From Capitulum mitella (Eukaryota > Arthropoda > Thecostraca > Pollicipedomorpha > Pollicipedidae): a DNA stretch of 64,000 nt. The position numbers were made by a program, and so were the translations under genes. The notes below the pieces were generated by a model, which searched no databases, was not told the DNA's origin, and saw only the letters and a program-made list of their open reading frames with translations. The stretch lies in the NCBI GenBank assembly GCA_030062745.1, contig CP099848.1, forward strand, positions 22,074,378 through 22,138,377. The letters are read 5' to 3'. This document shows, piece after piece, positions 10,522 to 21,651 of the stretch (the first letter of the stretch is position 1; each line of letters opens with the position of its first letter).

Positions 10522-11390
10522 TAGCGTGATTGAATATGACAGCGAAGTTAGCTGTTGTTGTTTTCTTGTTTATGCTTTTTGTTCTTCGTACAAATTTCGC
10601 TCTTTTTCCTCCCGGCAAAAAAACTCCTCCAAAATCATATAACGTTTCGTTCATTCGCCATGAACATCATCAGACAAACATTCAACGCCTACAGATACAT
10701 ATGTTATCTCTAGCTAACAATATGATAAAGTATCATAAATACGAGAAATTACTGGGTAAGGGTCGTTTCTTATCGCGATCGTTGGTTTCTAATGAAATGG
10801 CACGAAATTAACCGAACAGTGTTTCGGCCAACTATTTGAAACGCATGCTTTCTAAGATACCGTGCACTTTCGGTTAACTGCGAGGGAGAAAATAACGTTA
10901 TAAATCTGAGCAGCCTCTAAGACCCTGATTTCAATCGAGGTTCTTCAGAGAGAGGTTACCCCCGAGCGTTGACCTGCCTGTTGACAAGGGGACCGCAACC
11001 TCTGATGTACACTGCTTCAAGTATTTGCAATTTATTTTTTTTTCTGAACAGCGAGTGAGTATGGTTGTCTAGTTCTTTCTCTGGTGATGGTGACATGGTA
11101 AACGTCTCGGAGATGTTTCTCAGGTCCGCCGTCTTATAGATACATGGTCATCCTCCTCCCTAGGATCGTGGTATTATGACAAATATAGGTACTGTTTGGC
11201 TGATGCGCACAGTCACCGTTTGTGCATTTATTGGTACACCAGATTGGTTTCCTTCACAACTGACCTATTCTCGGACAGGTTGTTTTTCATCATTAGAGCA
11301 GACACCTTGGGGCTTCTGTAAAAGATGGTCAGTTGAGTGGACGGGTTGGCAGTTTTTGGTGATGATGGTCTCATGATGATGATGGCCTCA
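10520..11390 (-). mobile_element. Penelope-like element, minus-oriented half of an inverted pair
   Basis: Read on the minus strand this copy starts near 11390 with an RT-endonuclease linker (TIFYRSPKVSALMMKNNL), then a GIY-YIG-type endonuclease start (ETNLVYQ) and the decayed endonuclease down to about 10930, followed by a non-coding 3' part with the RNERNV-like block (about 10640-10660) and a (TA)n end. From 11255 down to about 10840 it matches the plus-oriented copy at 11395-11840 as an inverted repeat. No RT catalytic region is present, so it is 5'-truncated. Confidence 0.75.
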
Positions 11391-11394
11391 TCGT

Positions 11395-11868
11395 ATGTTG
11401 CTTGTGAAGGAGACCAATCTCGTGTACCAATTTGAATGCACAACCGGTGACTGCGCATCGGCCAAACAGTACCTATATTGGTTTTACTACCACGGCATTA
11501 GGGAGGATGATGGTCATGTATTTACAAGACGACGGACCCAAGAAACATCTCAGAGATGTCCACTATGTCACTATCACCAGAGATACCCTCCTGATCTAGA
11601 CAACCATACCCACTCAGTGTTCAGAAAAACATAAACTGCAAATAGTGGAAGCAGTATACATTAGAGACTGCGATCCTCGTATCAACAGGAAGGTCAACGC
11701 CCTGGGTAACCTCTCTCTGTCTGATGGACCCCCGATTGGAGCCAAGGTCTGAGAGTTCAGATTTGTGCCGTTATGTTGTACGTGGTCAACCGGAAGTGCT
11801 CGAAATTTTAGGAAACATTCGTTTTCGCTGTGACATTTAATCAAACTTGCATTAATGAGAATATATCC

Positions 11869-11872
<4 letters not shown>
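11395..11872 (+). mobile_element. Penelope-like element, plus-oriented half with GIY-YIG remnant
   Basis: Encodes ETNLVYQFECTTGDC (the GIY half, near 11409-11455), then after a one-base frame change STYIGFTTTALGRMM (the YIG half, near 11467-11512), KKHLRDVHYVTITRD, a stop, and KLQIVEAVYIRDCDPRIN (near 11628-11680). The spacing VY...C...C...TYIGFT...R...H...E matches the GIY-YIG endonuclease of Penelope-like elements, including the catalytic Tyr-Ile-Gly and a conserved Glu. The RT portion is absent. It ends about 30 bp before the right (TA)n. Confidence 0.82.

Positions 11873-11922
<50 letters not shown>
11873..11922. repeat. (TA)n microsatellite, right border of Penelope-like insert
   Basis: TA run of 50 bp. 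It is followed immediately by GATGACCTGGCGATA, which encodes the DDLAI of the LINE RT active site. Confidence 0.95.
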
Positions 11923-11926
<4 letters not shown>

Positions 11927-12600
11927 ACCTGGCGATATAGCGCACGACGTCTAGTGCCATCTCGATGGAGAGACTAGTTCAGCTGACTGTTGCCCGCCTC
12001 GAGAGATGGAGTATGATGAACGGCTTCCGCTTTTCGACCGCTGGAACGGCCAATGTTCACTTCTGTCGTCGTCAACGCCACTGCACAGACACGGTGGTTA
12101 GGTTATACAGTGAGCCCCTTCCGTCGCATCCTGTGGTCAGATTCCTTGGAGTGTGCCTCCACCATCGTCTGACGGGTAGGAATCATCTGAAGGAGCTTCT
12201 GGAGAGATGTTTTAAAGCACTGAACATTTCAAAATGTGCAGCGCGGGCGTCTTATGGAGCGGATAGGAGCACGCTTTTGCGGTATCGTTCCCTGGTCCGA
12301 TCCAAACTTGACTATGCATAAATTATCTATGACATTGCGTGTGAGTCCACCAAGCACCCTCTGGATACCATCCATTACACTGTGATTCGCATAGTTACAG
12401 GAACGTTCCGCACATCACCAGTTCCAAACCCTCCGGCAGAGGCTCACGAGCCGCCCCTTTCTGTGCGACGAGAGATGCTCGGCATGCGCTACGCTTGTAG
12501 ACTGCGCCAGTTTCCTTCACACCCGACGTTTGAGGCCGTTTTTCCACACCGCCCAGTGGCATTGTTCCTTTAAGGGCGACAAAAATGAGCTGTGCCGTTC
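11923..12600 (+). pseudogene. LINE RT active-site Asp-Asp, thumb and connector
   Basis: Starts with codons for DDLAI (the YxDD box cut at its Tyr side by the insertion), then after a stop (TAG, 11938) MERLVQLTVARLERWSMMNG, VVRFLGVCLHHRL, and YRSLVRSKLDYA (to 12320), which is the thumb. The connector continues with CESTKHPLDTIHYTVIRI and PPLSVRREMLGMRYACRL to about 12510. Frameshift or stop near 12320 and near 12571. Confidence 0.85.
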
Positions 12601-12775
12601 TGTGTGAGGATGAGGACCCTTTTTAGGGAGAGCGGCGTACGTTTGCGCGAACAAACGCGTATAGATCACCCGGCAAACCCACCATGGCATTTGGTTTCCC
12701 CAGCACCTGTCGCTCTTTGAGGTTAGGAAGCGAGACGCCCCCCCCCCGTTCTGTTTCGGTCGAGGGCTTGGACAC

Positions 12776-13222
12776 TTGGCGATATATCAGGGTCGTACAA
12801 TGATGTTCACTGATGGATCCAAGACGGATGCAGTTGTCCGTTGTGCAATTCCGAGTGGCCCATTCAGTTGGTCGTTTACGCTGCCTGCGCACGCATCTTT
12901 CTTCATAGTCGATCGCCTTTATAGTCTGATCGCCATCATTAAGGCAGTCTGTTTGACTGAAGTAAGTGAAGAAAAATCGTATCTCATTTTAACAAAGTCC
13001 TTGAGCAGTCCTTTTGGCTTTTTGCCTGCTGACTTTTTACGCGCCCCATCCTCTGGTACGGGAGATTTTATTGCGCCTCACTGTGCTGGACCGGACGGAG
13101 GGAATAATAAGGGAATTTGGATCCCCAGCCACGTCGGTATCACGGGAAACGAGCTCGCAGACGCCGCTGCGAGGCGGGTCACGCTGTCTGCATGCGGACA
13201 TGCACTGCCGTTGACGGCTTGA
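12776..13222 (+). pseudogene. LINE RNase H domain, catalytically dead
   Basis: The first catalytic Asp is kept in MMFTDGSKTD (near 12800) and the last in GNELADAAARR (near 13150), inside WIPSHVGITGNE. The expected Glu of the second motif (usually SAELxAL) is lost in a diverged stretch (FFIVDRLYSL), and the middle Asp (LILTDS) reads LILTKS. The domain would trim template RNA. With two of the usual acidic residues gone it cannot be active even apart from its frameshifts. Confidence 0.8.
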
Positions 13223-13304
13223 AACATGTTTCCAACGATATTCGTTTTCCTGCATAAGAAATGGCAGTCCAGTTGGGACATACTGGTCTCCATGAGACTG
13301 AGCT

Positions 13305-13680
13305 GTGAAGCGCCGTCTTGGCAAGTGGTTGCCGTGCTTGCTTGAGACGAGACGCGAGGACGTCGTTCTGTGCCGTTTGCGTACTGGACACACGTCTGCA
13401 TCGCACGGTTATTTGTTTGTGTGGGGACGAGGGGCCGCTGGGTCCTCGCCATGCCGATCCGCTAACCGTGCGCCACGTGTTGGCTCCCTGTCAAGCCTCA
13501 GTTGCGGAGCGGTTGCGCGTTAGGGACCATGCTCCATGTAGAGGCGGACAACAGGAGCGCCCGTGGAGGAAGAAGAAAAGTTTCTCATTTCGCCAGACAA
13601 TGTGGCGCATATGTACATTTGCGGTGCGTAGCGAAGAGCCCGCGCGTTTTGAAGTGAAACAGTCGGCACGCTGACTTCAA
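13305..13680 (+). pseudogene. LINE C-terminal Cys/His region
   Basis: Encodes FCAVCVLDTRLHRTVICLCG followed by CGDEGPLGPRHADPLTVRHV and LAPCQ, split between two frames between 13318 and 13500. A CxxC...CG..P..P...TVxHxxxxC run after RNase H is the usual C-terminal zinc-binding tail of this LINE group. Its second Cys pair is degraded (GPLGPRH). Confidence 0.7.
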
Positions 13681-14040
13681 GACGCGTTAGTTGTGGTATA
13701 TCTAGTAGGCGTGAAAGACGTGGTGATGTAGTGCCTGTTCTGACGCTAAAGGTGAGTGCATGCGTTTATCTTATTTAGCTGTCCAGGACGCATCAGCGCC
13801 AAATGCCCGAATGGTAACATCCCATAGTGATTGTGTTACTGGAAGGGTAGAAAAGTATGCGTGTTGACTTGGTGCCTGCCCTCCGTTGAGAAATAATGCT
13901 AGGCTGTGGACGAATTCCAGAATTTGCTTCATCTTTAAGGAGAAATGATGCAGAAACAGTAACGGAACAGAAATTCATCTGCGTTTGAACTGGTGATAGG
14001 CTGCACCTAATAGTACTATTCTCGCAGCAGATCAGAGCAG
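13681..14040. other. Anonymous DNA after the LINE
   Basis: No domain, tail or repeat partner seen. The 3' end of the LINE is probably within the first 100 bp but cannot be placed. Confidence 0.4.
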
Positions 14041-14200
14041 GAGTGGTGGAATCTGCGGAAATGGGGGGGGGGGGGCAAATGTGACTTTTACTTCACTTCT
14101 TTCCATGCAATGCCATAGGGTTAATGTTATATTTTGTCCAAAGTTGGGGGGCAGCTGCCCCCTGCCCCCAGTTCCGACGTTGCTGGGTGGTAATGTATAC
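14041..14200 (+). repeat. Dispersed repeat F, copy 1
   Basis: Shares a block order with 33850-34010: a G-run, then CAAA(T/C)GTGA(C/T)TTTT, CTTTCCATGCAA(T/C)GCCATAG, GTTAATGTTA, and a CAGCTGCCCCCTGCCCC-like C-rich motif followed by GTTCCGACG. Non-coding. A G-run at one end and a C-rich block suggest an inverted-repeat element, but termini cannot be fixed from two copies. Confidence 0.6.
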
Positions 14201-15769
14201 CAGATGCACAGGATTTCTGTACTGCCTGAATATTTTGGACAGATTTTATGCCAAATTTCTGCACTGGCAATGTGATTCAGATGAACTGAAATCTCATAAA
14301 AGGATTTTGAGGCAGTGTGGCTAAATCTGCAATTTTGGGTGCAAAATGTCACCCAACCATGGAAGAAGACACATCACAATCATGGAATAACTATGCCAAA
14401 ACATCACTTTGGTATGAATTCCATGTGCCCAGACCATAATGCTGCATCATTACTGTGCACGATTTTATCATTATGCATCTTTTCTCAAAGGATTTTAACA
14501 TTCTTTGGCAATTTGTACATTTGTACATGTAACCAAGAGGTATTTGTTGAATATTGCGGCTGTTGGCATCCTTTATTTTTGCCATGGTCCTGGAATATTT
14601 GCATCTTCTGATTTTTTTGCTGTGTTTTGATATTTATTGTGAAATGTATTTGGTCACACTTTATAGAGCATATTTTGTGCTAGATGAGTAGGTTCATAAT
14701 GGTGGTCCATGGTTTTCCACACCACACAAGTCAGAACAGCATCATAAGTGCCAAAATTTGCCATGCTTTGCAGTCTGGATGGAAGGAGGTATGGAACACC
14801 ATAATGCAGTTGAGGATACAGGAAAACATAGCCAAATATAAGCATCTGATTGAACTACAGATGCTGCCTCCCCAAATAGACTTGTGTGGTCTGGCTACAG
14901 CTTCATTTTATGCAGCAAACTGTGTGTTTAACCAGCCTGTTATTGCATGACAGGTATTACAAAAGCGCTTATGGCAACTAATTTTACATATGTATAATGT
15001 TTGGAAACGTTGATGTGAAAAATCTGGGCTTTGTGATGCATGGCTTATACAAATAAAATTGTTTCAGAACAGGTTTGTGTTCAACTGAAAAAGTACGTGG
15101 AATTTTTTCTTGGGATCCGCACATGGATGTCAGCGTACGAAAGCCCCGTTAATTCTGGTCTGGAATCTGAGTGCGATATCTGCCGTTTTCAGCTCCTTGA
15201 ATGAAAATTTGTCGGTCCGCGCGATGGTCCGACACGTCCCGGTAGCCCTGAATACGGGAAGCGTTCGTGTAGTGCTTCTGTCACCTGTTAAAGTACGTGG
15301 GCATTTTTTATATTGGGGACATAATATGTGGCTTAAAAGATGCAGAAGAAGCTGGTGTATCATGAATTGTATGCGATTCCTTACAAAATGGTCTCCTTCT
15401 GATCTTAATCTTATTTCTTCTGAGAAATGCTGCCCATTTCGGCCGTCGCCAGGGCGATGACAGTAGTTGCCGTTTGTGCCGCCAGAGGCGCCACCAGTAT
15501 CGTGGCCGCCGCTGGCGCCTATCGGCCATTTCGGGCAAAATGCGCCATTTCCCACAATGCTGGAGTTGCTGGGAGACGAGATTCGTTTTATGGAGACGGG
15601 ACAATAGCTTAGCTTCCTGTCGGACATCGGTTTTCGTGCCGTGTTTGCATGACAGTAGTTGCTCGTGTTTTCTTCTGTGCATGCTTTGTTTTCATGCTCC
15701 TGTATTTCTGCTTTGGCGCTGGTCCTTGCTACATTTCCTTAATTATGTTAGCCGCTGTTACTTTTACTG
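14201..15769. other. No supported gene; CpG-richer patch at 15.4-15.6 kb
   Basis: AT-rich to about 15100. From about 15420 to 15630 the base composition shifts to GC with many CpG. A 165-codon frame is open on the minus strand (15130-15627), but it has no recognised domain, and frames on the plus strand are open over the same patch. Could be a first exon or promoter region of a host gene, or a retroelement 5' part. Nothing decides this. Confidence 0.35.
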
Positions 15770-15870
15770 AAGTCGCCTCTTAAATAAGTTAATAAGTTCT
15801 GGGCGCCATACGACCATGGAATCGGTGCGCCCCTTAACCCAAATAAACAAGGAAACAAAGAAACATTCAG
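15770..15870 (+). repeat. Possible retroelement 3' tail
   Basis: A short block GGCGCCATACGACCATGG followed by CCAAATAAACAAGGAAACAAAGAAAC resembles the end of a LINE or SINE with an A-rich simple tail. No coding sequence of the element is recognised upstream. Confidence 0.35.
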
Positions 15871-16252
15871 AGCGATAGTGTTACACATTGACAAATTCCA
15901 CTATTTGCGGATGTGAAACGAAACAAACTAGAAAAGAAAGTTGGCAAACAGAGGAGGAAGAATTTGAAAGCCGCGCGTGTAGCCACTAGAGACAAGTTTA
16001 ATTCCAGAAGTGGTTTCGTGACTTGACGTCACCGGCAGTGAAACTAACCGTAGGAGTGTCTGAAGTTATAGTGCATATGATGTTATCCAGGTTAGGTCAA
16101 ATAATTCAAGACGGTTGCTGCTTTGGATTTTTCTTTCGACCTCTAATGCTCTCCACTGTGCAGTAACCAAGACACGGTACTGTCGAAATGTATGCATTAC
16201 ACCTGACGTAATTTGAATTTTGCTTATCACACCGATTCATGTCTGTCTTGGG
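15871..16252. other. Anonymous DNA
   Basis: No gene, repeat partner or regulatory signal recognised. Confidence 0.4.
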
Positions 16253-16301
16253 TAACCTAACCTAACCTAACCAAACCCAACCTAACCTAAACTAACCTAA
16301 C
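16253..16301. repeat. Degenerate (AACCT)n array
   Basis: About ten units of AACCT with scattered substitutions (AACCA, AACCC, AAACT), reverse complement of TTAGG-type repeats. It is directly followed by a GC-rich imperfect palindrome made of GGCCGGGCC/GGCCCGGCC (16302-16336). Shorter runs occur at 60272-60314 and 53635-53650. These may be interstitial relics of the arthropod-type telomere repeat or simply a common low-complexity motif. Confidence 0.7.
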
Positions 16302-17599
16302 CGGCGGCCGGGCCGCCCGCAGCCGGCCCGGCCGCAGGTATCACGGATTTTGTTCGAAAGTGCTGCACTAGGTTATCTCAGACGCAGAACCCGAATCTGA
16401 CTATTTCAGGTCGAGCAGGTCCATGGGCCAAAAGTTTCTGCCCGCGGCAATTTGAACTTTGCTCTTTATACGGATAGTCACGCCGGCCTCTCGTCGTCAC
16501 TCGCCGGTCGGCCGTCGTCGTCTGCCGGCCGGCTGTCGCCCTTGACGCTTGAGGTGAAACCCACAAACGCATCTACTTTTGTTTTGCTTGGCCTTGTCGA
16601 CCTTCACTAGCGCTCTGTCCTATCTCACACTAACTGCTTGACAGGTGCGTAGGCATTTGATTGTCTCGAAAAGTGTGGGGAAGTGGGTGATCCAGTTGTA
16701 AAACAGTTCTTCCCATGCATTACCCCAGGGTTAATGGTAGGTGTTCTTGAGGTCATCCCGTGACCGATGAGCCTTATTTTACGACGCTGTTGGATTTTTG
16801 GTTATTTAAGTTATCAGCTTATGCAGTGAACTTATCGATAAGCATATTGCGAACTATAAGAAAGACGTTTTCGATGGGCTTTGGCAAGAGGTCTAAGTTA
16901 TGGTACTTAGCGCTTTTGGCCCCTTTCCAGTGCTACAGTGGATATTGAAACCTCGGTATATGATCCGTCTGTCATCAAATACTACGGCATTCAGTGTGTT
17001 TTCACTCCTGTTACCTTCCGTTTTTATCCCTTGAATACGCTCAATAGTCATGAAATGAGCCGATTTTAGCCCAAACATGGCCTACTGTCACGCAAGATTT
17101 GAGGTTGAAGATGATTCATACCTAAAGTTTTTATGAATGGGACGTGGAGAAGATACCTGAGGCTTTATATGGACGAAATAAAAAAATCTGGAATCCTTAC
17201 CTAATGTCATACAAATACCTGAACCGGATTGCCCGTTCCATAAGGAGTCAGCAAATACATGGGTTTATAAGTTAACGACTTTTGACGGTGGAGAAAAGCG
17301 CACTTTTAACAATTCATGTCAAGAGCGAAGTTCAAATTGCCGCGGGCTATAACTTTTGACCCCGTGACCTGACTGACTGAACAGACTGATCGAGCTGAAA
17401 TTGTCAGATTCAGCTTTTGTGCTCCAGATAACCCCCTAGAACCACTTCATCAAAATCGGTGGCCAGGGTGTTCGTGTTCGTGTTGCCCTCATATCTGTCA
17501 TGGATAACATAAATTAACATAAACTTATGGTGTCATAAAAAACGAGTTTCGCTACACGCGTGATATCCGGGAAAACCAAACATGCGCACATTTCTTAAA
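16302..17599. other. No gene recognised
   Basis: Contains the GC-rich palindrome after the AACCT array, then mixed-composition DNA. Short open frames only. Confidence 0.4.
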
Positions 17600-18098
17600 A
17601 CCTGGGCTGGCCCCCTTCCCAAGGCATGTTTGAGCACCAGACGCTGACATTATTTCATAAGATCCCGTGTATAGGTGAACTAGAGCATCTTGCGGCATCG
17701 TTTTGTCTGAACAACGAACGGCAGGATCACGCGAGACATACCAGGCAGGACCGCCTGCTCAGCCTACCTTACATCCGTGGTTCGATGGCCGGAAAGAGTC
17801 AATGCGTATACGGCGCCGCCTCATTGTTCAACACATTGCCACCAGACGTCGCCGACATGTGTTTTCGGCTGTTCATACGCAAGCTGAAACAGCACCTTAT
17901 TGCGACATGTTACAAACGTACGTGACGTCCTCTTTTAACGTTTTTTGCAAAGTTGGCTTGACATATGGAACGAGGTATGAGTGTGTCTTACCTCTTGTAC
18001 CCTTTTCGGCTGATCATTCGGGGTCGAGAATAGCCCCGGTGGCTTCGATCAAGTTCTGGAGGATGATTCCTTGTCGTAATTAAATAAATAAACAAAAA
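17600..18098 (+). mobile_element. LINE 3' end fragment with TAAA-type tail
   Basis: The frame 17626-17925 encodes a C-terminus of the LINE RT type: GELEHLAASFCLNNERQDHA, GSMAGKSQCVYGAASLFNTL, PPDVADMCFRLFIRKLKQHL, matching the 'FN.LP..i......F...lk..l' end of RT proteins. A ~150-bp 3' UTR follows and ends in AATTAAATAAATAAACAAAA (18079-18098), a simple tail typical of LINE insertions. The 5' part is missing, as in most LINE copies. It is a different family from the LINE at 8.6-13.7 kb. Confidence 0.7.
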
Positions 18099-18130
18099 AC
18101 CTATATAGACATAGATATATAGGTATTTAT

Positions 18131-18184
18131 GTACACACACACACACACAGACACGCACGCACGCACGCGAGCAGGCACGCACGC
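18131..18184. repeat. (CA)n/(CACG)n simple repeat
   Basis: A CA run followed by ACGC-type units (CACGCACGCACGCACG), beginning about 30 bp after the LINE tail. Confidence 0.9.
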
Positions 18185-18312
18185 CATCAATCCTCCGCTC
18201 GCCGCCATTTTGCTTTCCCGATATCTTTCCATCCATTTTTTTCGATTACACACCTGCACACAGCATGGAATCTAGACCTCACTCGTCTGGGATTTGACAC
18301 CCACTCTGTGTA

Positions 18313-18996
18313 ATGGCCCGTTCATTCTTCTGTGACAATAGCACGCAGCAATTATTAACCCTCCCTCCCCGCGCCAATGCAGCCGGTGAGAGAGTCCCTC
18401 TGTTCCGGCGACAACAATGCCGGCCCATTCTCCCCGCATCGATCTGGCCTCCTTCTGGACGACCCATCCTCTCCAGGGGCTGCCTCGCACTGTGGCGTGG
18501 GACGTCAGAGGAGCGCCGTCCGACGGGACGGTCGCCTTCGGCAAGGACCGGACAGCGGTCTCCATCCCTTCCCTCGCGGCACGACCGCCTCCTAAAACCC
18601 GACACCCGCCTCCGCCCTTCCCCTCCGGGCACGATAGCGCACCGGCAATATTCGGATCCATTATCTCACTACACATCCATTATGAATTCGTTCTGCGCGC
18701 CTGGGAGCAGTCATCGCCAGACGGGTCTCGGTCATCCCCGCCTTCCCCCCCTCTCCCAGAGGTGTGTGTGGACCGTTCAAAGGGCAGCACAGACCTTCGG
18801 GGGTAGGAATTCTTTGGCGGTACCCACCTGTTACCCATCGTCTAAAAATTCTGCCCACTCTCTACCCATGGATTTCAGATTTTTTATCCGTACCCACCCG
18901 TACCCGTCAGTGATGGGTACTCGGATAAAAATGCAGAAAATGTCATCCATATATGCCCGTTGTATTCCCAGGCTTACTTATCTTAGTTTTAGTTAA
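18313..18996 (+). other. Open frame of 227 codons, no recognised product
   Basis: The frame is open from an ATG at 18313 to 18996 in a GC-rich stretch. The translation is rich in Pro, Ser and Arg with no domain, and the opposite strand and a second plus frame are open over the same part (18272-18676), which argues that composition keeps the frames open. From about 18815 it runs through short repeated GTACCCACC/GGGTAC blocks that look non-coding. I do not call it a gene. Confidence 0.2.
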
Positions 18997-20588
18997 CATC
19001 TCAGCTGTTTCCTTTTTCACAGCCGCTTTTTTGTAACTCTGAAAGCGCGTCCTGTCTTGCAGGCCAGGCCTGAAAATCTGCACCTGCCCCGGCCCAGAAA
19101 TGACTGTACGGGTCTGTAACTCAAATTTACCCAAACTGGAGTCTGAATATACAACGCCCCGCAATTTGAGTGCAAAACTATCTTTTAGTTTCATAAAAAA
19201 ATGTCCGAACTGCTTTTGATGAATGATATTAGTCTTCCCAAATGTATGTAATGTTATGTAAGACGAATGATCCACATCGTACCATATGCTAAATAATAGA
19301 AATGATTATGATGATTATAGTGATTACGGTGCAAACCTCTACTTGCAAAGGGAATAATTCATACGTGTAGTCACACTAGTCGAGAAGGGTTGGAGGGTTG
19401 GGAATGTTTACGGAGTAATTTTCTGATATTCTCGCATTTTTGCACTCCTTTAGAAGCTCTGATACTACATACGCAGAGCATTTGCCATGCATAATATACT
19501 GGAACCAGTTCAAGGTTTCCAAACAGTCCAGTGAAAGAGCAGACCAATCGCAATTTAGAAAACCAAGAACATCCATGTCACATTCATCTGAAAACGTACC
19601 AAAGGTCCCATTGAGGCATACCACATTAAGTTTACAGATTCAAGGTGTCGATATCCTATCAGCGATTCATTAACTGAGAGCGAAAAAACACGATAAATAC
19701 CACAAAGGCGTGCTCTGCTTCCGTCTCATGCGAACAGCGATGAATCTTTTGTGTTATAACGTGTTTCTGTAAGGCACGATTTGCAGCTGATCAAAAAGTC
19801 AATCATTACCATTGACCTCGGTGAAGGAACACCGTAACCAGTGTACTATACACGGCTACTTAACAATAGGCTTACGACGTTAAAAAACGACCTAATTTAC
19901 GTAAATGGCTCGCCAAATATCACATTAAGATTATAGTATTAGATTCAGAAACAATATAGCAACTAACAGTAACCACGTCAGCTCTACAGCCCTATCCATC
20001 CGTCCTTCATTTAACCTTCCAAACAATGTTTCCATGCACCCCTAGCCTCGTTCGTTTTGTACTGTATGCGCTGACGATGTTTATTTTGAAGGTCGGGCTA
20101 AGGTCAAGCAGTCCTTGGGTCTCTTTAAAAGGGAGTCTGGTTTTGCAAAGCACCTATACATTGTTTGAGTGATTCATTAGTTTCTAGATGATTAACAAAA
20201 TTTGTTCGCCGTCAGGAATCGTGACATATTCCTCGTTTTAAAAAAAAAAACAGGGTTTGTGTGGTCTTAATGAAATGGGGTTTTTACTGAAGGCAGTATA
20301 AATAAGTTTTTCTGCACATTTTCCAGGAGGTGGAGAAGGTCGAGAATTTCTCCAGAGTTGGACGACACAGAAGTATTTTGGGTCATTTTCTTCCAGCCAA
20401 CAGTTGTACCCAATAGAGTCAGTATTAAATTTCAAAACAAATTGGGGGAGCTAGCTCCTGCCCCTCTCTCCATTTCTCGAGTCCACCGGCATCTTCATTT
20501 ACCAAATGCATATTGAACCCTTCCCTGACTGGGTGCGGTTGACCGTCCCTCCCCCCTGAGGTTTTCCAAGACCGCGAGAGAACGTACG
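18997..20588. other. No gene recognised
   Basis: AT-rich, with short open frames only. Nothing in it matches another part of the window. Confidence 0.4.
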
Positions 20589-20720
20589 AACGCAGCGCCA
20601 CGAAACGTTGTATACCTTTTGTTTGATCATTTTTACACCTTGCATCAAAGTTTTGACCTAAGGGCACGTAAGGCGTCTGGCCTAAATCAGGTTAAGTAGA
20701 CCTATATTCAAAAAGCTTAA
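20589..20720 (+). repeat. Dispersed repeat G, copy 1
   Basis: Matches 46341-46470 in order: ACGCAGCGCCAC, TGATCATTTTTACACCTT, TCAAA(G/T)TTTTGACCT, GTAAG(G/C), CCTAAATCAGG, AAAAAGTTAA-like end. Non-coding. It has AGGTCA-type motifs like families A and D but does not align with them. Confidence 0.6.
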
Positions 20721-21651
20721 CGACCAGTAATCTCTTCGGGAATTATACCACAGTAAAAAATGTCAGGGATCAGCGATCTTGATGGATGCAACAAATCTGC
20801 TATTTCAGATTTTTCTGAGTTTTCCGGGTCATTGACCTAAGTTCAATCCCACTTTCAAGATTTCGTCGTTTTTTGGAAATAGACGGGATTTTTTATAATA
20901 TTTTTAGTGTCGATTGATGCAGACATCCAGCTGTCGTCAAAAGGCAAAGTATCAATGATTTAGCCATTGACCTGAGTTCAGATCACGAATAACTGTTATG
21001 AGCCAAAATGCACCGCCGTCAAAACTGGTGACGAATTACTCAGAACGGATAGAAAATGGCAGAACTGGCTTGCACATTTACCAGTAATACCGTGAAGCTA
21101 AAAAAGTTAAAAACTGGATATTTCCGAAATAAACAGGATCTCGCGAATAATTGTGTAATATATAGTAACAAAAAACAACAAACGCTCCGCCAGTTGCGCA
21201 ACTACTGCATTTTTCCAAAATATAAGCACAGAAACCATCACAAAAACCACTGGGATCAAGAATTATTACATGGAAAGTCCTATATCGCGAGAATAAAAAA
21301 AGGTCAAAATTGTTTCCCCTTGATGTCATAGCGCGTTCGGCTACGGCGCCCGCCGACAGACGGCGCGAAATCTGCCATGGTTTAACTCAACGTTTCCGCA
21401 TATATATTAGACAAACCAGAGAAATTCAACGTGGATCGACATCGGTGCGTTTGTACCTGTTTGTTGGTGTCTGTACCTAGACTTTATTAACCACTACCCT
21501 TGAGATCCAGGCCGCTTTTCGGTTTCATGCAGTGGGCTGTGGGAAAACATATATAGGGCGTAAATGGCTTATATATTATCCAAAACTAAAAATGAGACTA
21601 GCTGCGGACCCTCCTTGCTATGAAAGTCATATAATGTGTCAGCATTGCCGG
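20721..21651. other. No gene recognised
   Basis: AT-rich DNA with short open frames. It ends at the LTR of Gypsy-A copy 2. Confidence 0.4.

Larger units (their letters stand above)
8590..13680 (+). mobile_element. I/Jockey-like LINE, broken by two nested insertions
   Basis: A non-LTR retrotransposon read across insertions: linker 8590-8846, RT fingers 8953-9174, [solo LTR 9175-9955], RT 9956-10465, [TA-bounded Penelope-like insert 10466-11922], RT Asp-Asp and thumb 11923-12320, connector 12320-12600, RNase H 12780-13220, Cys/His C-terminus 13300-13540. An RNase H after the RT points to the I superfamily rather than Jockey proper. The protein would copy its RNA at a nicked target. The element is dead: two insertions, several frameshifts and stops. 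No clear 3' tail was found after 13680. Confidence 0.88.

Noticed and set aside
10400..10654. Frames with long Ile-Tyr repeats (also at 40.6, 46.9 and 52.7 kb)
   Set aside because: They are translations of (TA)n microsatellites.
15130..15627. 165-codon minus-strand frame as a gene
   Set aside because: No recognised domain; both strands are open in a CpG-rich patch; no splice or start evidence. Kept only as an anonymous stretch.
18313..18996. 227-codon open frame as a host gene
   Set aside because: Overlapping frames on both strands are open over the same GC-rich part, there is no domain, and the end of the frame runs through short non-coding repeats.
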